Source of the DNA: Bacteroidales bacterium
GTDB lineage: Bacteria > Bacteroidota > Bacteroidia > Bacteroidales > UBA932
DNA: 64,000 nucleotides
Reading direction: 5' to 3'
Assembly: GCA_017445755.1 (NCBI GenBank)
Contig: JAFSSE010000007.1
Coordinates: forward strand, 48,702 to 112,701
Position 1 is the stretch's first letter. Each line of letters starts with the position of its first letter. This document shows positions 1 to 9,136 of this stretch, one piece after another. The translations under genes were made by a program, and so were the position numbers. A model generated the notes under the pieces. That model was not told the DNA's origin, made no database searches, and was given only the letters and a program-made list of their open reading frames with translations.

Positions 1-917
1 TTGACGAGAAGGAATGGAACAACGGCATTGATCAGATTGAGGCCGTCCTTCCGAACCTTCTGACCCAGCCGAACTTCAAGTTCCAGGGCCAGATGCTGAA
101 AACCCTCTACAATGACAATCCCCGCAGGCAGATGATTTCCATGGAATCCCTTCAGAAAGCGGATCTCAAGGTGCTGGAGAAGAACTATCGCCGTCTTTTC
201 AATGATGCCGCCGGTGCGACGGTCATTATCGTCGGTGATTTCGTGGAAACTGAAATCCGGCCGCTTGTAGAGAAGTATATCGGCTCCCTTCCCAAGGGCA
301 AGAAGCCGCTTGGATGGGTGAATCCCCACGAGGAAATTGTAAGAGGAAAGGTGCTGAATGACTTCGCCGTCGATATGCAGACCCCGAAGAGCACAGTCCT
401 TCAGCTCGCTACCGCTTATACTCCCTATTCCGCCGAAAAGGAAGCAGCGCTCGACGTTATCTCCTATATTCTCGACATGAGGTATGTCAACTCCCTCCGC
501 GAAGAGGAAGGCGGAACCTACGGTGCTCATACTGCCGTCAGCTTCTCCCGTCGTCCGGAAGAGAGGGTCCTTATCCAGGTTTATTTCGACTGCCGTCCTT
601 CCGTCTGTGACAAGCTTCGTTCCCTTGCCATTGAGGACATGAACGACCTTGCCGAAGGCGGCCCGACCGCTGAAGAGATGAACAATGCAATCCTGAATCT
701 CAAGAAGAACCTTCCTGAAAACAGGGTGAACAACAACTACTGGTTCGGAGCCATCCGTAACTTCGTCCTCTACGGAGAGGATGAGGACCGGCTCCGCGAG
801 GAGGCAATCTCTTCACTGACAGCCGAAAAGGTCCGCGATGTCCTCCGCGAGGTCCTTGCAGAGGAAAATCTTATCGAGGTTGTCATGAGGCCTGGCGTAT
901 CTTCTGAAAAAGAGTAA
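1..917 (+). CDS. M16 family metallopeptidase, C-terminal part (cut by left edge)
   Basis: The frame is open to the left edge, so this is the last ~304 codons of a longer gene, and the ATG at 93 is an internal methionine. The visible part resembles the second half of a two-domain M16 (PqqL/pitrilysin-like) zinc protease: a VIIVGDF strand near the left end, VLQLATAYTPYS further on, and the LREEEGGTYG segment typical of the C-terminal M16 domain. The HxxEH zinc site would lie in the missing N-terminal half, so activity cannot be judged here. Proteins of this type in Bacteroidota are usually exported and degrade peptides in the envelope. The stop codon is one base before the rhaB ATG, so the gene is probably cotranscribed with the rhamnose genes, although a functional link is not evident. 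Confidence 0.85.
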   Translation, partial: DEKEWNNGIDQIEAVLPNLLTQPNFKFQGQMLKTLYNDNPRRQMISMESLQKADLKVLEKNYRRLFNDAAGATVIIVGDFVETEIRPLVEKYIGSLPKGKKPLGWVNPHEEIVRGKVLNDFAVDMQTPKSTVLQLATAYTPYSAEKEAALDVISYILDMRYVNSLREEEGGTYGAHTAVSFSRRPEERVLIQVYFDCRPSVCDKLRSLAIEDMNDLAEGGPTAEEMNNAILNLKKNLPENRVNNNYWFGAIRNFVLYGEDEDRLREEAISSLTAEKVRDVLREVLAEENLIEVVMRPGVSSEKE

Positions 918-918
918 G

Positions 919-2346
919 ATGGGGGCCGTCCATAGATTTCTCGCCTTCGACTGCGGGGCTACATCCGGCCGCGCAGTCCTGGCGACTTTCGACAGCGGAA
1001 CCTTCTCAATTGAGGAGGTTTACCGCTTTCCAAGCGGCATCATAGAGGCCGGAGGAAAGTACTACTGGGATATCCTTTCAATCTATAGCCATTTCCTCGA
1101 ATGCCTGAAGCGCATCGGCAGGGAAGGGCTGCAGATTGATTCCATTGGCATAGACACCTGGGGAGTAGATTTTGGTTTTGTCGGAGAAGACGGGACCCTC
1201 CTCGGAAATCCCCGCGCTTACCGTGATCCATATACGGAAGGAATTCCGGAAGAAGTCTTCCGCATTATTCCCCGCGAGGAGCTCTACGGCTCTAACGGTA
1301 TCCAGATCATGAACTTTAACTCCGTATTTCAGCTTTATGCCCAGGTAAAAGAGGGCTTTACGCCCCTGAAATACGCAAAGCATATCCTGTTCATCCCGGA
1401 TTTGCTGTCATACCTTCTGACAGGGAACGCGGTGTGCGAATATACCGACGCTTCGACCTCCGGAATGATGGACCAGAGGCGGCGGGAATTCGACAGGGAG
1501 CTGTTAAAGCGGCTTGGAATCCCTACGGATGTCCTCCTTCCGATTACCCAGAGCGGAACCAGGGTAGGGGTTCTCCGAAAGGAGATTTCCGAGCAGTGCG
1601 GGATACCCCAGATTCCCGTTATCGCTGTCGCAGGACACGATACCGCCTCTGCCGTTGCCGCTGTCCCCGCCGATAATCCGAACTTCGCCTATCTATCGAG
1701 CGGGACATGGAGCTTGATGGGAATTGAGGTCGATTCGCCGATAATGAACGAGGAGTCGGCCCGCTTGAATTTCACCAATGAAGGCGGAATCGAAGGTACC
1801 ACCCGTTTCCTGAAGAACATAACGGGAATGTGGATTCTGGAGCAGTCCAGAAAGGTCTGGGCGGACGAGGGGAGGACCTACACCTATTCCGAACTGGAAG
1901 AGATGGCCCGGAGCGAAAGGGCTTTCCCGTCAAGGATCAATCCCGACGATCCCTCATTTGCCGCACCCTCAAACATGGTCCGTTCCATTGTGGAATTCCT
2001 GAAAAAAAGCGGCCAGAGGGTCCCGGAAAGTGACGCCCAGTTTGTCAGCTGCATCTACCACAGTTTGACAGAACGTTATAAGGAGGTTGTGGACATGCTC
2101 GGGCAGTTCGCCCCGTTCCCGATCGAGAAACTCCATGTCATCGGAGGCGGTTCAGCCAACGATACCATGAGCCAGTGGACCGCCAACGCCCTTGGCATTC
2201 CCGTCGTTGCCGGCCCTGTCGAAGCGACGGCCATAGGTAACCTGATGGTCCAGGCAAAGGCGATGTCCCTGGTCAAAGACCGCTGGGAAATGCGCCGGCT
2301 GATCGCCGAGCAGGTAAAAGTTAAAACATTTAAACCAGAACACTGA
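919..2346 (+). CDS. rhaB: rhamnulokinase
   Basis: L-rhamnulose kinase (FGGY family, 475 aa) that makes L-rhamnulose 1-phosphate in the cytoplasm. The N-terminal phosphate loop DCGATSGRA lies at residues 10-18. GHDTASA (about residue 240), YLSSGTWSLMG (about 258) and the C-terminal GGGSAND (about 409) are classic FGGY/RhaB signatures. Length is close to the usual 480-490 aa. It begins one base after the upstream M16 gene and is followed after 8 bases by rhaA, so the genes form a tight operon. No rhamnose permease or AraC-type regulator is visible next to it. Confidence 0.95.
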   Translation: MGAVHRFLAFDCGATSGRAVLATFDSGTFSIEEVYRFPSGIIEAGGKYYWDILSIYSHFLECLKRIGREGLQIDSIGIDTWGVDFGFVGEDGTLLGNPRAYRDPYTEGIPEEVFRIIPREELYGSNGIQIMNFNSVFQLYAQVKEGFTPLKYAKHILFIPDLLSYLLTGNAVCEYTDASTSGMMDQRRREFDRELLKRLGIPTDVLLPITQSGTRVGVLRKEISEQCGIPQIPVIAVAGHDTASAVAAVPADNPNFAYLSSGTWSLMGIEVDSPIMNEESARLNFTNEGGIEGTTRFLKNITGMWILEQSRKVWADEGRTYTYSELEEMARSERAFPSRINPDDPSFAAPSNMVRSIVEFLKKSGQRVPESDAQFVSCIYHSLTERYKEVVDMLGQFAPFPIEKLHVIGGGSANDTMSQWTANALGIPVVAGPVEATAIGNLMVQAKAMSLVKDRWEMRRLIAEQVKVKTFKPEH

Positions 2347-2354
2347 TAATACCA

Positions 2355-3605
2355 ATGAAAGAAGCACAGATTCTCAATGGCTATGAAATCGCGAAAGAGC
2401 GGTACGCGGCCATCGGCGTGGATACGGACAAAGCCGTCGCCGAACTTGAAAAACAACAGATTTCCCTCCACTGCTGGCAGACTGACGATGTCATCGGCTT
2501 TGAAAGCGGGGAAGCCCTTTCAGGCGGCATCCAGACGACCGGAAACTATCCCGGACGCGCCCGCAACATAGATGAGGTCCGTTCCGACCTGGAGTTTGTT
2601 AAGACCCTCCTGGCCGGTAACCACCGTGTGAATCTCCACGAAATCTACGGCGATTTCGGCGGAAAGTTTGTCGATCGCGACAAGGTGGGTGTTGAATGCT
2701 TCGAAAGCTGGGTCCAGTGGGCAAAGGAGAATAATTTCAAACTGGATTTCAATTCCACGTCCTTCTCCCATCCCAAGAGCGGTGACCTGTCGCTTTCTAA
2801 TCCGGATCCCGCGATCCGCGAGTTCTGGATTGAGCACACAAAGCGCTGCCGCCGTATCGCAGATGCCATGGGCAAGGCCCAGAATGATCCCTGCATCATG
2901 AATATCTGGGTCCATGACGGCTCCAAGGACACTACTGTCAACCGGAAGTATTACCGTGAGATTCTGGCAGAGTCCCTCGACGAAATCCTGAAGGAAGAAC
3001 TCCCGGGGATGAAAACCTGCCTCGAGGCGAAACTGTTCGGTATCGGACTGGAGAGCTACACTGTCGGATCAATGGACTTCTTTGAAGGTTACTGCGCCAC
3101 CAGAAAGGTGATTTATACCCTTGATACAGGCCACTATGAGCCGACCGAGAACGTGGCGGACAAGGTCGCTTCGCTCCTTCTCTTCGTCCCCGAGCTGATG
3201 CTCCATGTAAGCCGCCCGATCCGTTGGGATTCAGATCATGTCACTATCATGAACGACCCGACCCTCGAGCTGTTCAAGGAGCTCGTCCGTGCTGACGGCT
3301 TGAAACGCGCCCACGTAGGACTCGATTACTTCGATGCCTCAATTAACCGTATCGGGGCTTATATCATCGGTACCCGTGCAACCCAGAAGTGCATCCTTTC
3401 GGCCCTTCTCGAACCGCTCGCAAAGCTCCGCGAATACGAGGCCAATGGCCAGTATTTCCAGCGTCTGGCTCTCCTGGAAGAGGCAAAGACTCTTCCGTTC
3501 GGCGCCGTTTTCGACTATTTCAACTGGAAAAACAACGTCCCGGTCGGAGAAGAGTACATCTCCTGCATCGAGCAGTATGAAAAGGACGTTACCTCAAAGC
3601 GTTAA
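2355..3605 (+). CDS. rhaA: L-rhamnose isomerase
   Basis: Converts L-rhamnose to L-rhamnulose, the first step of the pathway. The 416-aa product carries the family motifs WQTDDV (about residue 41) and WVHDGSKD (about 186). The expected metal ligands are in order: Glu in CLEAKLFG (about 223), Asp in YTLDTGHYE (about 255), His in LMLHVSRP (about 283) and Asp in GLDYFDAS (about 322). It is the middle gene of rhaB-rhaA-rhaD, with 8- and 9-base gaps. The length is normal and nothing is missing. Confidence 0.95.
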   Translation: MKEAQILNGYEIAKERYAAIGVDTDKAVAELEKQQISLHCWQTDDVIGFESGEALSGGIQTTGNYPGRARNIDEVRSDLEFVKTLLAGNHRVNLHEIYGDFGGKFVDRDKVGVECFESWVQWAKENNFKLDFNSTSFSHPKSGDLSLSNPDPAIREFWIEHTKRCRRIADAMGKAQNDPCIMNIWVHDGSKDTTVNRKYYREILAESLDEILKEELPGMKTCLEAKLFGIGLESYTVGSMDFFEGYCATRKVIYTLDTGHYEPTENVADKVASLLLFVPELMLHVSRPIRWDSDHVTIMNDPTLELFKELVRADGLKRAHVGLDYFDASINRIGAYIIGTRATQKCILSALLEPLAKLREYEANGQYFQRLALLEEAKTLPFGAVFDYFNWKNNVPVGEEYISCIEQYEKDVTSKR

Positions 3606-3614
3606 ATCCTTCAG

Positions 3615-4427
3615 ATGAAAAGTATTCTGGAAAACCGGCCTCAGCTTTCTGCAGAGATAGAAAAGGTGGCAGAAGTCGCCCTCTATCTCTGGCAGAAGGG
3701 TTGGGCCGAAAGAAACGGGGGCAATATAACGGTCAATATAACCGAATATGTTGACAGCGAGATGCTTTCCCTCCCGGCCATTTCCTCTCCGCTGGAAATC
3801 GGGACGGTGCTTCCCGCCCTTAAGGGGAAGTGGTTCTACTGCAAGGGAACCGGGAAGCGGATGCGCGACCTTTCCGTCCGTCCCATGGAGAACGGCTCAA
3901 TAATCCGTATTACGGACGACTGTGCCCATTACGAGATTGTCGCTGACTCTCCGGTTCGTCCGACTTCGGAACTGCCCTCCCATCTTAGCGTCCACAACTA
4001 CCTGATTGCCAAGGGCTCACCATACAAGGCCTCACTCCATACCCATCCGATTGAGCTGGTTGCGATGACCCACTACCGTCCTTTCCTCGAGAAAGATGTC
4101 CTTACAAATATTCTCTGGAGCATGATTCCGGAGACCAAGGCCTTCTGCCCGAGGGGACTCGGCGTCGTTCCTTATATGCTGCCCGGAAGCGTAGCCCTCG
4201 CCGATGAGACAATCCGTACCATAGATTCCGGCTACGATGTTGTAATGTGGGAAAAGCATGGGGTATTTGCCGTTGACGTCGATATAATGGACGCCTTCGA
4301 CCAGGTTGACGTGCTGAATAAGGCCGCCCTGATATACGAGGCGGGAAAGAACATGGGATTCACCCCAGAAGGGATGACCCAGCAGCAGATGAGGGAAATT
4401 AGCGAGGTTTTCGGCCTTCCTAAATAG
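3615..4427 (+). CDS. rhaD: rhamnulose-1-phosphate aldolase
   Basis: Class II zinc aldolase that splits L-rhamnulose 1-phosphate into dihydroxyacetone phosphate and L-lactaldehyde. At 270 aa it matches the family. The zinc ligands are visible as HTH at His142 and His144 and as His215 in WEKHGVFA; an N-terminal GNITVNI segment fits the class II aldolase fold. It is the last gene of the operon and converges on maf with only 6 bases between the two stop codons and no room for a hairpin terminator. Lactaldehyde must be reduced by an enzyme encoded elsewhere. Confidence 0.95.
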   Translation: MKSILENRPQLSAEIEKVAEVALYLWQKGWAERNGGNITVNITEYVDSEMLSLPAISSPLEIGTVLPALKGKWFYCKGTGKRMRDLSVRPMENGSIIRITDDCAHYEIVADSPVRPTSELPSHLSVHNYLIAKGSPYKASLHTHPIELVAMTHYRPFLEKDVLTNILWSMIPETKAFCPRGLGVVPYMLPGSVALADETIRTIDSGYDVVMWEKHGVFAVDVDIMDAFDQVDVLNKAALIYEAGKNMGFTPEGMTQQQMREISEVFGLPK

Positions 4428-4433
4428 GGGAGG

Positions 4434-5015
4434 TCAGCCGATGAATTCCTGGAGCATCCTGTAAACGAGATGGACCGGGAATCCTACGACATTGAAATAA
4501 GACCCGTCTATACGGCTAATGCCGGTGTATCCGATCCATTCCTGGACCCCGTATGCACCGGCTTTGTCATATGGACGATATTTATCTAAATAATAGAAGA
4601 TTTCCTCGTCGGAAAGGTCCTTGAACCAGACCCGGGTGGTATCTGACTCGGTTTTCATTCGAGAGCTGTCCCTAAGGGTAACAGCGGTTATTACCCTGTG
4701 TTCCTTCCCGGAAAGGTCCCGCAGCATTTTTACGGCCTCTTCGCGGGTATGGGGCTTCCCGAGAATCTCGTCAGAAAGGATAACCATGGTATCGGCCGTA
4801 ATCAGAATTTCACCATCCGACAGGGAACGGTGGAAGCCGGCAGACTTCCCTTCAGACATCAGAACCGGAACCTCTGAATACGGAGTATCCGGGCTAAAGC
4901 ATTCGTTGAAGTTATTGCAGGTATCTATTTCGAAATCAATATCAAGTCCCTTTAGCAGCTCCCTTCTTCTTGGGGAGTTGCTGCCAAGGATTATTCTTTT
5001 CCCCCTGAGGTCCAT
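4434..5015 (-). CDS. maf: Maf-like nucleotide pyrophosphatase
   Basis: House-cleaning nucleoside triphosphate pyrophosphatase (Maf/YhdE type), cytoplasmic, probably acting on dTTP/UTP or modified nucleotides. The signature SNSPRRREL is at residues 12-20, followed later by ITADTMV and GKPHTREEA. The 193-aa length is typical. It is the third gene of a minus-strand unit with DUF3467 and the KdsC-like phosphatase, 5 bases downstream of the latter. The exact nucleotide specificity cannot be read from the sequence. Confidence 0.92.
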   Translation of the reverse strand: MDLRGKRIILGSNSPRRRELLKGLDIDFEIDTCNNFNECFSPDTPYSEVPVLMSEGKSAGFHRSLSDGEILITADTMVILSDEILGKPHTREEAVKMLRDLSGKEHRVITAVTLRDSSRMKTESDTTRVWFKDLSDEEIFYYLDKYRPYDKAGAYGVQEWIGYTGISRIDGSYFNVVGFPVHLVYRMLQEFIG

Positions 5016-5020
5016 GGGTA

Positions 5021-5557
5021 TCAGAATTTTGACTTGTAGGCGCCGACATCGAAGACCCAGCGGTCCTGGGCCTTCATGACTTTTTCAAAGGCATCCCTGA
5101 TACAGCCCTTTCCTCCGGGATAGTCGGAAACCCAGTGGGCCGCCTGCTTCACTTCTTCAACGGCATCGGAAGGGCAGACGCCAATCCCGCAGGCCTCTAT
5201 TACCTCGATATCGGGAATATCGTCACCAAAAAACATTACTTCCTCAGGGCCGAGAGAGTATTTTCTGCAGAAATGTTCAAAATCCCTGATCTTGTCGCGG
5301 GATCCGAGGTAAATATCCTCCTGAGGAACGCCGCAGCTTAAAAAACGACGGCGGATACTACCGGAATTACCTCCTGTAATTACAGCTACGGGATAGCCGT
5401 TAAGGGTTGCCATACGGACAGCGAAACCGTCCTTGGCGTCAAAGTTACGGTAAAGCTGGCCTTCGAGGTCGCAGAGGATGCCACCGTCTGTCATTACGCC
5501 GTCGACGTCAAAGGCGAAGGCGCGGATGGTGCGCAGTTTTTCGGGAGAAGGAGCCAT
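5021..5557 (-). CDS. kdsC: KdsC-like HAD phosphatase (KDO-8-phosphate phosphatase)
   Basis: Small capless HAD phosphatase of the KdsC type (178 aa). It has the nucleophile motif DVDGVMTDG (Asp17/Asp19), a Thr-Gly-Gly motif II near residue 61 and GDDIPD at 111-116. In this family the product removes phosphate from 3-deoxy-D-manno-octulosonate 8-phosphate during lipopolysaccharide core synthesis and works as a tetramer. Its ATG shares one base with the DUF3467 stop codon, which suggests translational coupling. Related sugar-acid phosphatases (for example for KDN or NeuNAc 9-phosphate) have the same motifs, so the substrate is inferred. Confidence 0.88.
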   Translation of the reverse strand: MAPSPEKLRTIRAFAFDVDGVMTDGGILCDLEGQLYRNFDAKDGFAVRMATLNGYPVAVITGGNSGSIRRRFLSCGVPQEDIYLGSRDKIRDFEHFCRKYSLGPEEVMFFGDDIPDIEVIEACGIGVCPSDAVEEVKQAAHWVSDYPGGKGCIRDAFEKVMKAQDRWVFDVGAYKSKF

Positions 5558-5904
5558 TATGACTGTTTTCCTCCTCCGAAAGGACCGAAACCACCGAGGT
5601 TAAACGTATTGCCACCGTCATTCACAGGCCTTGGAGCCCCGTCGAGCTCAATCGCTCCGAACTGGGCCTCATACTTACTGATATTGTCATTGAGGGCCAT
5701 CAGGAGGCGTTTTGCATGCTCCGGAGTCATAAGGATACGGCTGGAAATCTCCGGCTTGATAAGCCCGGGAAGATTTGTGGCAAAATCGATTATGAACTCG
5801 CTGTGGGAATGGGAAATGATTGCAAGGTTGCTGTAAATACCCTTGGCAATTTCCGGTTTCAGTTCCAAACTGATCTGTTTTGGCTGATTATTATTGTTAT
5901 CCAT
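5557..5904 (-). CDS. DUF3467 family protein
   Basis: Small 115-aa protein of the DUF3467 family, common in Bacteroidota and of unknown function. The frame extends further upstream, but the ATG at 5904 (MDNNNNQPKQ) is preferred because the extension lies upstream of the predicted transcription start and encodes an unlikely hydrophobic stretch. The body reads IAKGIYSNLAII then HSEFIIDF and MTPEHAKRLLMALNDNI, as in the family; the C-terminus is Gly/Phe rich. It is first gene of the DUF3467-kdsC-maf unit and is divergent from valS. Confidence 0.85.
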   Translation of the reverse strand: MDNNNNQPKQISLELKPEIAKGIYSNLAIISHSHSEFIIDFATNLPGLIKPEISSRILMTPEHAKRLLMALNDNISKYEAQFGAIELDGAPRPVNDGGNTFNLGGFGPFGGGKQS

Positions 5905-5927
5905 AATTATACTGAGTAATAGACATA

Positions 5928-5935
5928 CAAAGATA
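5928..5935 (-). promoter_or_regulatory. -7 box for DUF3467-kdsC-maf
   Basis: On the minus strand this reads TATCTTTG, a full match to the Bacteroidota -7 element TAnnTTTG, 24 bases before the DUF3467 ATG. A -33 candidate CTTG (5954-5957) lies 18 bases upstream and matches TTTG at three of four positions. Confidence 0.45.
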
Positions 5936-5949
5936 CTAATTATTTTTCT

Positions 5950-5981
5950 TTTGCAAGGTCGGTGAAAAATGACTAAATTTG
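5950..5981 (+). promoter_or_regulatory. valS promoter
   Basis: TTTG at 5950-5953 and TAAATTTG at 5974-5981 are separated by 20 bases, an exact fit to the Bacteroides-type -33/-7 promoter. Transcription should start near 5988, giving a leader of about 30 bases before valS. It overlaps the -33 area of the divergent DUF3467 promoter. Confidence 0.65.
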
Positions 5982-6017
5982 TCGGATAAACAAAGATAAA
6001 CGAGATTTTCATTTATA

Positions 6018-8684
6018 ATGGAACAACTTTCTGCAAAGTATAATCCGACCGAGGTGGAAGACAAGTGGTACGCCTGGTGGCTGGACCATAAATTCTTCCA
6101 CAGTGAACCCTCAGATAAAGAACCCTATACCATTGTGATTCCTCCGCCTAATGTAACGGGTATCCTCCACATGGGCCACGTGTTGAACAACACGCTCAAT
6201 GATGTGCTTATCCGGAAGGCGCGTATGGATGGAAAGAACGCCTGCTGGGTTCCCGGCACCGACCATGCTTCCATAGCGACAGAAAGCAAAGTCGTCGCAA
6301 AATTGAAAGAGGCGGGCATCTCAAAGGAATCGCTGACCCGGGAGGAGTTTTTGAAATACGCCTGGGAATGGAAAGAGGAGCACGGCGGGATTATCCTGAA
6401 ACAGCTCCGGAAACTCGGCGCATCATGCGACTGGGACCGCACTAAATTCACCATGGACCCTGATCTCAGCGAGGCCGTAATCAACACCTTCGTTTATTTC
6501 TACAAGAAGGGGCTGATTTACAAGGGTGTACGCATGGTCAACTGGGACCCTGAAGGGCTTACTGCCGTAAGCGACGAGGAAGTTGTCCACAAAGACACCA
6601 AGAGCCACTTCTACCATCTTAAGTATTATATTTCCGACGGAAACGGCAATCCGACTGACAAATTCCTTGTAATCGCGACCACCCGTCCTGAAACTATCAT
6701 GGCAGATGCCGCAATCTGCGTCAATCCCGCTGATGAAAGGCATCACTGGCTACGAGGGAAAAAGGTACTCATCCCTCTTATTAACAGGGAGATTCCTGTA
6801 ATAGAGGACGACTATGTCGAAATGGATTTCGGAACCGGCTGCCTGAAAGTGACCCCCGCCCATGATGTCCATGACTATGAAATCGGTCTGAGGCACAATC
6901 TGCCCGTCCTGGAGATCATCGACGATCACGGCAAGCTCAATGAAAAAGCCCAGATTCTCGTCGGCGAAGACCGCTTTGTGGCCCGAAAGAAGATTGTGAA
7001 GATGCTGGAGGGAGCCGGAAATCTCGTCAAGGTTGAGGAATATACCTCCCCGGTCGGGTATTCCGAACGCACCAATGCAGTTATTGAGCCGCGCCTTTCA
7101 GCGCAGTGGTTCCTGAAGATGGACGCTCTCGCGGAAAAGGCCCTGGAGACTGTTGAAAGCGGGAAAACCCGCCTTATACCGGACAAATACAGAAATACAT
7201 ACCGCCACTGGATGGAGAATGTCCGTGACTGGTGTATCAGCCGCCAGCTGTGGTGGGGCCAGCGTATCCCGGCCTGGTATCTTCCCGATGGGAAAATCGT
7301 AGTGGAGCCGAATGCTGAAGAGGCCCTGAAGGCAGCCAGGAAGATTAATCCGTCCCTTAAGGCAGAGGATCTCAGGCAGGACGAAGACGTCCTCGATACA
7401 TGGTTCAGCTCGTGGCTCTGGCCTATTTCCGTCTTTGACCCCGAGCGTCCCGGCCATCCGGAGCATGCTCCCAATGCCGACCTGTCCTATTATTATCCGA
7501 CAAACGATCTCGTTACGGGACCGGATATCCTTTTCTTCTGGGTAGCCAGGATGATAATGGCGGGAAATGAATTTATGGAAAAGGAGCCGTTCCACAATGT
7601 TTATCTGACAGGTATTGTCCGCGATAAAATCGGGCGGAAGATGTCAAAAACGCTCGGAAACTCCCCGGATCCCCTTGACCTTATTGCAAAATACGGAGCA
7701 GATGCCGTCAGAATCGGAATGCTTCTCTGCTCATCCGCCGGCAATGACATCTTCTATGACGAAAGCCAGGTGGAGCAGGGGAGGAACTTCTGTAACAAGA
7801 TCTGGAACTCCTATCGACTCATAAAGAGCTTTGAGGTTGACGAGGACGCACCTCATAAAGAGGCAGCCGCAGTCGCCGTGAAATGGTTTGACGCTCGTCT
7901 CAGCCAGGTTATTGAAACCGTAGAGGACCACTATTCGAAATTCCGCATTTCGGATGCCCTGATGGCAATTTACAAGCTTTTCTGGGACGATTTCTGCTCC
8001 TGGTATCTGGAGGCGATTAAACCGGGCTTTGTCAATGGTGTAGCCGAGAAGATTGACCGGAAAACCTACGATGCAACCCTCCGCTTCTTTGATTCCCTTC
8101 TTAGGATGATCCATCCGGTAATGCCTTTCATTTCCGAGGAACTCTGGCAGAATATGGAAGAGAGGGCGGAAGGGGAGACCATAATGTATGCTCCTACGCC
8201 TAAGGCGGGTAAGTATGACCCCGCATTTATCGAGAATTTCGAGATTGCGGAGGAAACGATAAATGGTATTCGGGGGCTCAGGAACTCTAAGAACCTCCCG
8301 CCTAAGGAATTCCTCACCGTTCGTTTTAAGGGCGATTTCCCCGAGGAGATGATTCCCGTCGTTGCAAAGCTGTCTAACGCTTCGCTTGAAAAGGCGGAAG
8401 ATTTCAAAGACGAGGCGGGTGCCGGATTCATGGTTCGGACCATTGAGTTCTTCGTTCCGCTTAAGGGTCTTGTCAATGTGGAAGAAGAAATCGCCAAGAT
8501 TGAAAAAGACCTCGAGTACCAGCATCGCTTCCTTGATTCGGTCCGTAAAAAGCTCGCAAACGAACAGTTTACAGCCCATGCGCCCGCCGCTGTAGTCGAA
8601 AATGAGCGTAAAAAGGAAGCCGATAGCTTGTCCAAGATAGAAAGTCTATCCGCTCAGCTTAACGCATTGAAGAATAATAAGTAA
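6018..8684 (+). CDS. valS: valyl-tRNA synthetase
   Basis: Class I aminoacyl-tRNA synthetase charging tRNA-Val (888 aa, normal length). The ATP-binding HIGH motif appears as HMGH at residues 51-54 inside PPPNVTGILHMGH. The second signature is KMSKT at 541-545. The editing domain lies between them, the anticodon-binding domain follows, and the C-terminus (about 815 onward) is a charged coiled coil typical of ValRS. It is transcribed from its own promoter at 5950-5981. The gap to the thioesterase gene is filled by a dyad element (8685-8719). Confidence 0.97.
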   Translation: MEQLSAKYNPTEVEDKWYAWWLDHKFFHSEPSDKEPYTIVIPPPNVTGILHMGHVLNNTLNDVLIRKARMDGKNACWVPGTDHASIATESKVVAKLKEAGISKESLTREEFLKYAWEWKEEHGGIILKQLRKLGASCDWDRTKFTMDPDLSEAVINTFVYFYKKGLIYKGVRMVNWDPEGLTAVSDEEVVHKDTKSHFYHLKYYISDGNGNPTDKFLVIATTRPETIMADAAICVNPADERHHWLRGKKVLIPLINREIPVIEDDYVEMDFGTGCLKVTPAHDVHDYEIGLRHNLPVLEIIDDHGKLNEKAQILVGEDRFVARKKIVKMLEGAGNLVKVEEYTSPVGYSERTNAVIEPRLSAQWFLKMDALAEKALETVESGKTRLIPDKYRNTYRHWMENVRDWCISRQLWWGQRIPAWYLPDGKIVVEPNAEEALKAARKINPSLKAEDLRQDEDVLDTWFSSWLWPISVFDPERPGHPEHAPNADLSYYYPTNDLVTGPDILFFWVARMIMAGNEFMEKEPFHNVYLTGIVRDKIGRKMSKTLGNSPDPLDLIAKYGADAVRIGMLLCSSAGNDIFYDESQVEQGRNFCNKIWNSYRLIKSFEVDEDAPHKEAAAVAVKWFDARLSQVIETVEDHYSKFRISDALMAIYKLFWDDFCSWYLEAIKPGFVNGVAEKIDRKTYDATLRFFDSLLRMIHPVMPFISEELWQNMEERAEGETIMYAPTPKAGKYDPAFIENFEIAEETINGIRGLRNSKNLPPKEFLTVRFKGDFPEEMIPVVAKLSNASLEKAEDFKDEAGAGFMVRTIEFFVPLKGLVNVEEEIAKIEKDLEYQHRFLDSVRKKLANEQFTAHAPAAVVENERKKEADSLSKIESLSAQLNALKNNK

Positions 8685-8719
8685 AACAAAATAGTTTATT
8701 GTTATAACAATTTTGTTAT
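8685..8719 (+). repeat. 35-bp dyad element, copy A
   Basis: The element starts right after the valS stop and runs into the ATG of the thioesterase gene. It begins AACAAAATAGTTTA, contains the perfect palindrome TGTTATAACA (8700-8709) and ends TTTGTTAT. The outer arms AACAAAAT and ATTTTGTT are also inverted repeats. A second copy at 14094-14128 matches at 32 of 35 positions. It could be an operator, an mRNA structure masking the start codon, or a dispersed palindromic repeat; no known family name is assigned. Confidence 0.6.
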
Positions 8720-9131
8720 GATACATTTCGAGACAACTTTTCCTGTCAGATACTATGAAACGGACCAAATGGGTGTGGTTCATCACTCGAATTACATCCG
8801 TTACTTTGAAGTCGCCCGGAATACAATGATTTCGGAGGGCGGATTCCCGATCGAGGTATGTGAAAAGGAGTATGGAGTCTTGATTGCCATTGTGTCGGTC
8901 GATTGCCACTTCAAGGTTCCCGCAAGGATGGGGGACATCCTGACGGTAAGCGCCGATATAGACAGCGTACCGATGGCTAAGCTTACCGTCCGTCAGTCGG
9001 TAGTTAACCAGAGAGGTGAGATATGCGCGGAGGGGAGTGTCACCCTCGGCTTTCTCAATGCGAAAACCTTCCGTCCGACAAGGTGCCCTGAGCCCCTCGC
9101 CGAACTATTTGAACAAAAACTCAAACAATAA
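8718..9131 (+). CDS. YbgC/4HBT family acyl-CoA thioesterase
   Basis: Hot-dog-fold thioesterase of 137 aa. The active-site segment [15 protein letters not shown] (residues 12-26) carries the catalytic Asp16 and matches the 4-hydroxybenzoyl-CoA thioesterase/YbgC group, which hydrolyses short or medium acyl-CoA or acyl-ACP. It is followed after 5 bases by tatA, a plausible neighbour in an envelope-related operon. The start codon sits at the end of the 35-bp dyad element, so translation initiation may be affected by it. Substrate is not deducible. Confidence 0.88.
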   Translation: MIHFETTFPVRYYETDQMGVVHHSNYIRYFEVARNTMISEGGFPIEVCEKEYGVLIAIVSVDCHFKVPARMGDILTVSADIDSVPMAKLTVRQSVVNQRGEICAEGSVTLGFLNAKTFRPTRCPEPLAELFEQKLKQ

Positions 9132-9136
9132 TAACT

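Noticed and set aside
7731-8579. 282-codon minus-strand frame inside valS
   Set aside because: Shadow of valS, which is complete and carries all family motifs.
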